DNA of 64,000 nucleotides. Origin: Todiramphus chloris collaris (lineage: Eukaryota; Chordata; Aves; Coraciiformes; Alcedinidae). A program made the translations under genes and the position numbers. Numbering within the stretch: the stretch's first letter is position 1; each line of letters starts with the position of its first letter. Where the stretch lies: positions 13,532,057 through 13,596,056 of the forward strand of contig JANVCC010000076.1 of the NCBI GenBank assembly GCA_025345505.1. The letters are read 5' to 3'. Under the pieces are notes generated by a model that was given only the letters and a program-made list of their open reading frames with translations, had not been told where the DNA came from and ran no database searches. This document shows positions 14,651-23,694 of this stretch, piece after piece.

Positions 14651-16200
14651 ATTTGTGGAAGTTAGCCACAAAATTAGAGATGGAAAAGGAGAAAAGAGTC
14701 CTAAATACAATGCTGGAACTGTGAACCTGATGACAGTTCAATTCTATTAAACTATCATGAAAAGAGAGGAAAGGAGCCATGTGCAATTCTGAAAAGGGAA
14801 AGGGTGTAATACAGTTTTTTCATCAAATTGTATGCACCTAAAAGATGAGGTGCTAAGAAGCGTACAATATGGGCTTGTCAAAACACATTAAGCCAACCAT
14901 TCTTTGACTGCACAGATAGCTTAATCTTTAAGTGAATAAAGTAGGTGTGAAATAATTTGATTTTAGTAAGACTGGGCTTTGTTATCTATCTCAGCATAAG
15001 CAAACAAGGAAATGTGGTCTAGTTTGAACCTTAATAGTGCTAATTTAACCTCCTTATCATCAGCTTTTAGCTCAACAATAACACCATAACTTGTTCCCTC
15101 TCCCTTAGGCAGCATTCCTGACGCCCAGTGAACTTCAGTCACCATTCAGCTGGGAAGGTCTCTAGCTTGTGACTCCCAGCATAAGCATCTAGCCTAAGCA
15201 GCATTACTCATCTCCTTTATGCCAGTTGCCTAAAACTGTTTTATCTAGAGGTCCTTAATTCCAACTCAGGCTTAACTGATGAGCCCACCCAGGCAGCTTG
15301 GAACCAAGTCCTGCGCTGGCAATGGGTGAGAGAGGACTGACATCTCCCACATGCTCTGTGTTAGTGTCCAGGCCCTCATGCAAGAACCAGAGAGTGGGAT
15401 TGGACTGGATGACAGCAGTCATTAAGATTAGACTAGAGCAGTTGCTGAGAGGCTAGACTAGGAAACTCCATAATAGCAATAGCATGAAGAATATAGTGAG
15501 TTCATAGTGACTGAAGCAGAAACTAAAGGAAGGACTGTTTCTGTAGTAGACAAGGTCCAAGCAATCTAGAGTCAGACAGACCACGATATAGCTAGGGATG
15601 TGTGCCTAAGATGGGGAGAAATACAGACTGGAAACAGTTCCAGACATCAAGATGCTGTGTTTACATCACACCATGCTGCAGCATGTCGCTGCAGTGGGGA
15701 ATCATGGCAAAACATTCGAGCTCCCGGGAAGCTGAATGTCAGCAAAATGTCTCCAGTGATCTGTCTTCCTGCGTTTCATGGCTAACATATAAATTGAGGA
15801 GAGTAACTTCAACACTAATACTATATATTCCTTGAGATCGGTTGTCTCCGATTCACTTTATTTATGCTATCACTTTTCCAGCAGCAAACATCACCCTCAC
15901 CATCTAGGCCACTAAGTGGCCAGTGGATGTCAGTAATTCAGACACTCCCAGTTCTCACTGACTGTAAGGAGCTAGACCAGATGAGCCACCAGAAAAGAGG
16001 CCTCCCTAGATATTAAGGAAAGTTGGTGGAAATTCCAAATGCTGTGTAGTCCATTAGAGTTATAATTCTGACATCACTGCTGCCAGCAGGTTTATATATA
16101 TATATAAAGACTCTGGTGTCTGTCCCTAATGTCACTGTATGGTTTGCTAATCTAAGACCCTTCTTCTCAAACTGGACACTCGCTGAGGTGATCAGATCCA
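14651..16200. other. Intergenic, unclassified
   Basis: No gene is recognised. The segment 15160-16080 is less AT-rich than its surroundings and could be an old, unclassified repeat, but I cannot name a family. A short (TA)n run lies at about 16092-16106. Confidence 0.5.
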
Positions 16201-16686
16201 GTGCAGATGGGTTCCACAGCAGAGTGAGGGATCACAGAAAATATTGGGAGGTTTCCTGAGCTGGGAAAACCCCAGGGAAGTATGGACACCCATCAGGAGC
16301 CAGTGGTTCTCACCAGTGACAGCAGCTGATGAGGTGTGGGCAGGGCCGGGGTAATGGTGGCCACCCCCCACTCATGCAAAGGGCGGCCCTGGGGAGTGCC
16401 AGGGACCAGGAGCGTGGCAAACAGGGTGGGCAAACATGTCATAGTGCAGCAGCCGGGGCTGCTGAAGCAGTTAGAGTGGGAGGGTGTGCAGGGAAGGCAC
16501 CTCTTCAAAGGAGGGATGTTCCACTGGCAGAGTGGAGAGGCTTTAAGTCCACATAACACAGCAAACAGGCACCATTCTGTGAGCTGGTCACTGGTCAAGG
16601 GCACTCATCCTACCTGACCCTCAAGGCAGAATGGTGGGCACTCATGGGAGAGCAAAAGCTGCACCTCTGTCTGGGGCTCTGCACCA
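16201..16686. other. GC-rich unclassified segment next to ERV
   Basis: About 480 bases, clearly richer in G and C than the flanks, lie between intergenic DNA and the outer edge of the ERV 3' LTR. Overlapping open frames of 75-103 codons exist on both strands (for example + 16336-16617 and - 16293-16604). That is the effect of GC richness and is not evidence for a gene. The composition suggests repeat-derived sequence, perhaps part of another retroelement, but I do not recognise a family. Confidence 0.4.
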
Positions 16687-17021
16687 TGGGGAATTAAGGT
16701 ACAGAATCTGAATGAGAGAAAATCAGAAACCTTTATTATTGCTAACAGCAAGCTTATATACCTTATTTTAGTGTACACGTGGCCAAACAGATTACATAAT
16801 TCGTTAGTGCCTAAGTTTCACGTGCTTTGTTCTCGCACTTGATTGGAGCCTTGTCGATTCCATGCATCCATTATTTTCATACTTGCAGCTGGACCAGAAG
16901 TCCTATCAGCATTCTTTCTTTCTGTTATCTTACTTTTGTCCTCTCTAAAGACACAGGCTTAGGCACTCAAGGTCAAACCCCTTTGCAATTGTCCAGGCCG
17001 TAACTCGCATTGCTTCCCACA
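16687..17021 (-). repeat. ERV 3' LTR (about 335 bp) with polypurine tract
   Basis: Read on the minus strand, the LTR begins TGTGGGAA just after a polypurine tract (AAAACAAAAAGGGGG, around 17023-17040) and ends TTCCCCA, giving an imperfect terminal inverted repeat with TG...CA ends. It contains a TATA-like box (GTATATAAGC, around 16755) and an AATAAA signal about 20 bases further on, as in a U3-R-U5 layout. The outer boundary is an estimate from the TG...CA ends. Confidence 0.75.
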
Positions 17022-17039
17022 ATTCCCCCTTTTTGTTTT

Positions 17040-18240
17040 TCTATCACCATTACCTGGTACACCATCTTTTGCAGCATGTTTTGCAAGCAGGTAAGCAAGC
17101 AAGGGATTATCAATATAATGCATACAAATATGCCCAATAGAAATAAACCTATTCTTAACACTAATTTCAGCCATACAGTAACTCCCCATCCTGAAAAAAA
17201 TAGTACTTAGTCCAAAAAATGTCATCTTGTAACTTCTTTGTTTGTTCCATTAAATCTTGTAAGCTTTTATGAATAGACCAAGAATGATCGCTTAGATTCA
17301 CACAACACATTCCATCAAAATTCTCACAGCCACGACCATGTGCTAATAACAAGAAGTTAATGGCTGCTAGGTTTTGTAATGTAGCATGCTGAACTGAATC
17401 CACATCTGTCGCCAATGCGGACAGCACTCGCAATATCAAATTACTTTTTTTAGCTGGCCAGCATGCCAACTTGTTGAGCTCAAGCAGAGCTTTTACAGTT
17501 GCAAACCCTGGGAGAAATACACCTGCTGCAAAGGTTTTGCCTCTGTTCCACACTTCCACGTTATCCTGACACTTCTCCTATTATATGTGTGTGTAGCATG
17601 GCCTTGTCTATGCCTATGTAATTCAGCATGATTTAATATCATGGATATTTAGTTGTCAGCATAACTAACCATCCCAACATACAGGGTTCCCCCCTATTAG
17701 ATGTGAGGGTAACCTGTGCCATGCCCAATCCCTGCAAATCAAGAGCATGCCAGATGGTAGTTGTCTGGAGTGGTAATCAGAAGGTAGCCAATCACTTGTA
17801 TTTGTTGCATCCCTGGCTGTTCCATTACACCCTCAAGTGTAACTCTTGTATATTTGCTGTCTAGGTAAGACATCTTGCACCCAAGAATCATTTCTGTGAT
17901 ATTTAGTGTAATTAAAAAACACACACGTCTGCTTTTACACTGACAAGGATAGCAAATTCTTGCAGTTCTAAACCTGATAATGGAAGGTGATCATCCCATG
18001 TGTCCCATGCTTCAAAACACCCATTGATATTACCTGCCTTACATATCCCTTTTACTATTCCAAGCTTATTAGTAAGAAATTTTCCGATCATGCCCACATT
18101 GTCAATAGGTAAGCCAACCAAACGCGTGTGAAATGGATGTTCTGGTTGAGCCATAGATACACAAAAGCTAGTTTGATTCAGTGCCCACACTAGTGTCACC
18201 CATATGTTGCTCAAGTTCCACGGTGTTGTCGGATCCGTCA
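17040..18240 (-). pseudogene. ERV envelope remnant (SU part and TM)
   Basis: The minus-strand frame at 17559-17167 contains 'LQNLAAINFLLLAHGRGCEN' followed by the CX6CC-type motif (C-ENFDGM-CC) and 'NLSDHS'. This is the immunosuppressive and disulfide region of a covalent-type retroviral transmembrane subunit, close to the avian leukosis type. Upstream, about 18.24-17.92 kb, is sequence like a surface subunit ('LNQTSFCVSMAQPEHPF'). It is a fossil and not intact. Confidence 0.8.
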
Positions 18241-20190
18241 GTGTCATCGCCATTCCAAGTCCATGTTTTTGTTGGACGAACTGCGCTACCTGTGTAATGT
18301 CACATTGCCACACCGGGAGCACACAAAGGCCATGGGGGTTTACCCCGGGTTGGCAGTCAGGGCAGGTGCTGAGGATAGTTCATGCAGTTGTTCAGGGGAT
18401 TCTGAATTGCCGCTGCAGAGCTTTTGCTGGCTGGTGAAAAAATGCATGAGACAACGGAGCCTATCCCACTAGGCCAGGAACCGGTATGGAACAGACTGGT
18501 GCTGCAGGATGGTCTGTTTGGCTGTTCCCTCCTGTGATAAACCCAGGCAGGCTGGTATGGCTGCGGATATGGTGCACATAAAAATCACATTGTTGGTTAG
18601 TAATTGATAACCGTAATTGCTTAAATAGGCCAAACAGTTGAGGATTGCCAACATGTCATAACCATGCTTTTTCTATTCTTTGTGCCACATTACACACATA
18701 CTGAGAGTCTGTTACCAGATTTAACGGGCCCCTCCCATTTTTTAAATACTCTTAACTACTGCTGTTAATTCGACTGTCTGGGGGGACCCCAACACTACCG
18801 TGATATCTTCCTTCCATTCCCCATTTTCCTGCCATACAACGACAGCCTTGCCAGTTTTCCCTGACCCGTCCATGAAAACAGTTGGACCTTCGACCGGTGT
18901 TGGCGAGCACCAAGGGTTTTCAAAAATTATAACCTCTTGTGTCAGGGCAAACAGCTTATGTGGAGGAAAGTGGATCAGAACTTCCCCTTTATACCCTACT
19001 AATGCGTTTTGCAGATCCAGACTGTTAGCCATACACCACTCCACACATTCTTTGGTAAGAGGGAGGTGCACCTTTACTATTTCTGTTCCTTGTAATTGTA
19101 ATCCCCTTAGTCTCCCCTTACAAATGATCACTGCTATCATCTCTATATGCATGACCACAGTTTTGTGTGATTGATATGACAGGAACACCCATTCAGTGAT
19201 TTTTAGGGGGTCCTTTTCTGTGGGTACCCATTGGCCAAGAAGGTTGAATGGCTGGTTTCTGCTGTTTATAACATATAGTTGGAGATCATGACCGTCTATT
19301 CTCCTGTATGCTTGGTGTGATTGAATCACCCGTTCAACCTCTTCCATCGCTTTGTGGGCTTCTGGAGTCATTCTTCTTTCAGAGGCAAGACTCGGGTCAC
19401 CCTTCAGGAGCTCAAACAGTGGTCGCAGAGTATCACTGCTGATTCCCAACAGGGGGTGCACCCAATTTATAGTCCCGAGAACCTTCTGTAGATTATTCAG
19501 CATTTTTACATTCCAATTAATGGCCATTCTCTGGGGTTCTATGGTTTTCTCTACTATCCTCCATCCCAAATATTTCTAGGGTGGCTCCTCCTGGATTTTT
19601 TCTGGTGCCACTTCCAACCCAACTAACTAGTTTTCCTAACTCCTCAATCATCTCTCCTTTTACTTTCTCTACTCTTGTTTTTTCTTTTCCTGCTATTAAA
19701 ATGTCATCCATATAATGATAGATGAGCATTTGCGGGTGAGCTTTTCAAATCCCAGAGAATGCCCTTGCTACATACATTTGGCAAATTGTCGGGCTATTTT
19801 TCATGCCCTGAAGCAATACAGGCCAATGGTACCTTTTCATAGGTTCATGGTTGTTAATCAAGGATACTGAGAAGGCGAATAGTTCTTGGTCCTTCTCAGC
19901 CAAGGGAATGGAAAAGAAACAATCTTTGAGGTCTAGGATGATGAGGGGCCAATCGCTTGGAATCATGGTGGGTGAAGGCAGCCCAGGCTGCAGAGCCCCC
20001 ATAGTTTCAATTACCACTTCATGTAAAAGTCGCCATTTCCCACTTTTTTTTTAATTACAAACACAGATGAGTTCCAGGGGCTAGTGGTTGGCACTATATG
20101 CCCTTGTTCTAATTGCCCCGCCATCAACTCCTGGAGTGCGCGAATCTTACCTTGAGACAGGGGCCACTGATCCACCCAGACTGGTTGATC
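18240..20190 (-). pseudogene. ERV pol remnant (RT, RNase H, start of integrase)
   Basis: Reverse transcriptase marks on the minus strand include '[17 protein letters not shown]' near 20.08 kb, '[16 protein letters not shown]' near 19.93 kb, '[14 protein letters not shown]' near 19.80 kb and 'YHYMDDILIAG' near 19.71 kb. The longest open stretch (19569-18742) holds the RT connection region and the first RNase H motif (MDGSGKTGKA). Further on come the RNase H 'VTDSQYV' motif (18.71 kb) and an integrase-type zinc-binding H/C region (around 18.4 kb). It is a broken fossil. Confidence 0.9.
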
Positions 20191-20768
20191 AGTTATTCAT
20201 TTCAAGGCTATGGTGGGTCACAGCCCAGTGGCCCCTGTTAAAAATTTTTTGTACCAATTGTCTCCCCCCCAGGACCCTAAAGACATCTTTACCCCACAGG
20301 TTTAAAGGAACATCGATTATAAATGGCCTTATGGTGGACACCTGACCCTCAGGCCCAGTGACCTGAATGAGATGCACACTCTGTTGAGATGTCACTGTCC
20401 CCCCAGTTCCTGAGAGGGAGGCGGGCACTGTCTGTGTGGGCCAAGCGGTGGGCTGCTTCTCTCGTTAGATCACGGTGACATCTGCTCCAGTGTCTATCAT
20501 GCCCTATATTGTCACAGTTTGGGAAGTAGCTTGAATGTTGGTTAGCAAGCATTGAGATTGTATGTTTTGAACCCACATTACTTCCAGCTTCCCTGTAGAC
20601 CCAAATCCCCCCCGTCCCCCATACTACTGGCTAGGCACGGGTGACCTGATTCCTAAAAGGAATTAACTGCACAATTTGTCTGCCTTCCAGGATCATCACT
20701 GGCGGTGAAGAGTTCCACACCATGGCATGTATCCACCCTCGGTAATCTGCATCAATAACTGTGCCTGG
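20190..20768 (-). pseudogene. ERV protease and dUTPase remnant
   Basis: On the minus strand, '[11 protein letters not shown]' near 20.76 kb followed by 'EGRQIVQLIPF' is the dUTPase signature. 'MIDTGADVTVI' near 20.48 kb is the retroviral aspartic protease active site, and 'PFIIDVPLNLWGKDV' (20.33-20.28 kb) is its C-terminal part. The order dUTPase, then protease, then RT is that of betaretrovirus-like pro-pol. It is a broken fossil. Confidence 0.88.
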
Positions 20769-21640
20769 CAAGATCACGGAGCAGATCCTCCAGAAAACTA
20801 TGCTAGGGCACATTGAAGATAAGGAGGTGATTGGTGACAGCCAGCATGACTTCAGTAAGGGCAAATCATGACTTCACTAAGGGCAAATCATGCCTGTCAA
20901 ATTTGGTGGCCTTCTATGATGGGGTTACAGCATTAGCAGATAAGGGAACAGCAATTAGCTTCATCTACCTGGACCTGTGCAAAGCATTCAACGCTGTCCC
21001 GCATGACATCCTTGTCCCTAAATTGGAGAGAGATAGATTTGATGGATGAACCAGTCAGTGAATAAGGAATGGGCTAGATGGTCACGCTCAAAGAGCTGCA
21101 GTCAACATTTCCATGTCTGAGTGGAGACCAGTGACAAATGATGTTCCTCAGGGGGTGATACTGGGATAGATGCTGTTTAACATCTTTGTTGCAACATGGA
21201 CAGTGGGATTGAGTGCACCCTCAGCAAGTTTCCCATAACACCAAGCTTTGTGCTGCGCTTGACACAGCCAGGGGAAGGGATGTCATCCAGAGGGACCTTG
21301 ACAGTCTTAAGAGGTGGGCCTATGCCAGCCTCATGAAGTTCAACAAGGCCAAGCACAAGGTCCTGCACCTTGGTCAAGGCAATCCCAAGCACAAATACAG
21401 TCTGGGTCTGGGTGATGCGTGGATTGAGAGCAGTCCTGTGGAGCAGGATTTGGGATTATTGGTGTATTAAAAACTGAATATGAGACAGCAGTCACAGAAT
21501 CTTAGAATGCAACCCAGAAAGCCAATTGCATCCTGGGCTGCATCAAGAGAATTGTGGCCAGCACGTTGAGGGAGGTGATACTTTCCATCTACTCCACTCT
21601 TATGTGACACCACCTGGAGTACTGCATCCAGTTAATTTTG
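20764..21640 (+). mobile_element. CR1 LINE fragment, reverse transcriptase region
   Basis: The + strand encodes CR1 RT pieces: '[20 protein letters not shown]', then '[20 protein letters not shown]' (20.86-21.05 kb), then '[20 protein letters not shown]' and '[14 protein letters not shown]' (21.30-21.42 kb), and a degraded stretch ending near 'leyciqL' at 21.63 kb. Frames change several times and stops are present, so the copy is dead. It is truncated at both ends: the 5' end abuts the ERV and the 3' terminus with its ATTCT-type tail is missing. Confidence 0.93.
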
Positions 21641-21712
21641 TGTCTCGTGTACAGTTTGTATTTGGAGCCCATGATAGGCACAATTCCTTATGACACCCTG
21701 ACAGTGTGCCCT

Positions 21713-22077
21713 GTGGGCCTCTGGCACCATATGTCTAGCAGGTAGCTGACAGCTGTTCAGACTGAGTGCAGATAAAGAAGAATTTAAATAAAAAGAATTT
21801 ACTACAGTAAAGCACATCAGCTACGTGACTTGGCAGAACACATGCAATATAGCGGGCAAAAAGGAGACTTGAATGTGACATTGCAGGCTGGCCTGACTTC
21901 TGTCCTCAGGATCACCGAGGTATCTTTCCAGCGGGGTCAGCCAGGAGGAACCCCAAATCACACTTAAAACTTATTAGCTGGAATTGCCTTGACTTGCAGA
22001 ACAAGGCATCTGTCTCTTCCTTTCTTTTTCTTATGTAAGTACGGCAAATAAAGACAGGTACTTAATCCTGTGTAGCA
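21713..22077 (-). repeat. LTR-like segment with possible primer-binding site
   Basis: Read on the minus strand, a segment from about 22077 ends in CA at 21732. After two bases comes TGGTGCCAGAGG, which resembles a tRNA-Leu-type primer-binding site as used by ERVL-like elements. The T/A-rich stretch just inside that end would suit an R/U5 region. The start near 22077 is uncertain and I do not recognise the exact family. It could be the 5' LTR end of a different, mostly lost ERV. Fossil. Confidence 0.45.
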
Positions 22078-22084
22078 CTCTGCA

Positions 22085-23187
22085 TCCAATAAGTGCCTTT
22101 ATAAAGTGTTTATGTTGCAGAAAGTACAGAACATGTTTTTAAATGACATTTCAATAATAACTGTCCCCCTGGTTCTTTTCAAGGTACAGCTATATTCTTT
22201 ATCAATTTGTACAGATATAGCTGTGGTACAGTTACTCATGAGGCATGCAGTTCATGCCTGTAGCATGTTGATAACAATTATTAATCATGCATTAATTCTT
22301 CACAAGTCATTTACATCTGCCATTTATGCTTGAACGTTGCCTCTAAGAACTTTGAAGCTGACAGGCTAATACTTTTCACAATTGGCTTGTTTTTAATGTT
22401 CTTAAATGTTCTTAAATGACAGTATAATCCACAAACGCAATGGTGCTGGCCCTAAATGTGTTCAGCCAATTAATTACACGGTCATACAATTTTATTGAAG
22501 CATAGGGGTTAAATGTGATCATAGGGGTTAAATGTGTATGCATACAAATAGCCATCTTTTGATTCCCCCCCACTGCCCCCCAGACTGGTGTGACAATCTT
22601 CCTGAACTTTCCAGAATATTATCTTACAGGTAGAAAATGAGCCTAAGTAATTTTCAAGAGAAGTTTGTTTGATCTTTTAACACTATTTTATGATTCTGTG
22701 CAAAACTTTTTTTAAAGTACTACTCTGACTGTGGGTGCTATAAGGTGCTATAAAGTAAAATACTTTGTCAAAGGAGAGGTGTTTCAGATGAGAGAACACT
22801 TTTTTGACAGGTAATACATTTCTCAGGCTGATTAAGCTGTCTTTTAGGAACATACAGAACTTCAACAGCAATATTATTAATACAAGTTCCTGGGCTTATT
22901 TGCATGACAACAGGAACTATGAATTTAATCACTTTGGAGTCTTATGTTTAGGTTGAAAACACTTTTTCAGCCACTGATAGCATCAATGTAAATCTTATTG
23001 GCTTTGTTGACATGGAATTAAACTTTAATTTCTTTGGCAATAACGTTAGAGAACTGTAGAATAAACTACTATTCACATCCGCTGCTCTTTGATCTTTCCA
23101 TACAACATATCTATATCTTTATTCTAATCTGGATACTTCTGCTTTCCATATTGATCAGTCCTTTCAGGGATTACAGGACATGTACTC
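22085..23187. other. Intergenic, no gene recognised
   Basis: AT-rich sequence with no recognisable gene or repeat family, apart from a small local duplication: a 19-base unit starting 'cataggggtt' occurs twice in tandem at 22501-22519 and 22520-22538. Confidence 0.6.
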
Positions 23188-23694
23188 TGTTCTGGTTTGT
23201 TGGGGTTTTTTTTTTCAGCTTTGGAGTCATTGGTACAGTACTTTCATTTTAGCAGTAAGAGAGAAGGGCAAAGAAACCTGAAGACATACATATAGCTTGA
23301 CAGTGCTTTGCCTGCATCTGAGGAACACTCAGTCCTTTCAGCCTTTGATCCTGATCTGTGTGTTCCTGAATCCAGTACCAGAATCCAGCTCCTGAAAACA
23401 CTTCCTGTTTGCAGCTGGACCCAGTCTGGGACTCTCCCAGTGTCTGTTCCACAGCACTGGTGATGACAGTGATATAATTATCATCGGGGGGGGTGGGTTA
23501 GATAGTGGTTTTGTAAATATTTGTATATATTCCTTTTTTATTATTAACTTCATTTTCATTAAAGCTGTTCTAGGTTTCTTTTCTAATAGATAATCTCCCT
23601 TATTCCCTCTCTCTTCCCCTTTGGGGAGGGAGAGGGGTTAACAGAGAATGTCTGTTATAGGTCTAGCAGGCTGCCCTGACCCTAAACTGTGACA
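23188..23694 (+). repeat. Probable solo ERV LTR, + strand
   Basis: The segment begins TGTTCTGGTTTG and ends CTAAACTGTGACA, which are start and end motifs common in avian ERV LTRs. It carries a TATA-like stretch (TTTGTATATATTCC, about 23520) followed by an ATTAAA polyadenylation-type signal about 30 bases later ('tttcattaaagctgttctag'), then a pyrimidine-rich U5-like part. No internal retroviral genes flank it, so a solo LTR is likely. I did not find a convincing target-site duplication, so the ends, especially the 5' one, are approximate. Confidence 0.6.

Larger units (their letters stand above)
16687..20768 (-). mobile_element. Endogenous retrovirus, class II (beta/alpha-like), broken
   Basis: A fossil provirus on the minus strand. 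In element order the recognisable parts are dUTPase and protease (20.77-20.19 kb), reverse transcriptase with a YMDD box (20.19-18.95 kb), RNase H and the start of integrase (18.95-18.24 kb), envelope including the transmembrane subunit (18.24-17.04 kb), a polypurine tract and a 3' LTR (17021-16687). Dutpase in the protease region is a betaretrovirus-like trait, while the envelope TM resembles the alpharetrovirus type. Gag and a 5' LTR are not recognised. It is not intact and carries many breaks. Probably old, but with only one LTR its age cannot be read from LTR divergence. Confidence 0.9.
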
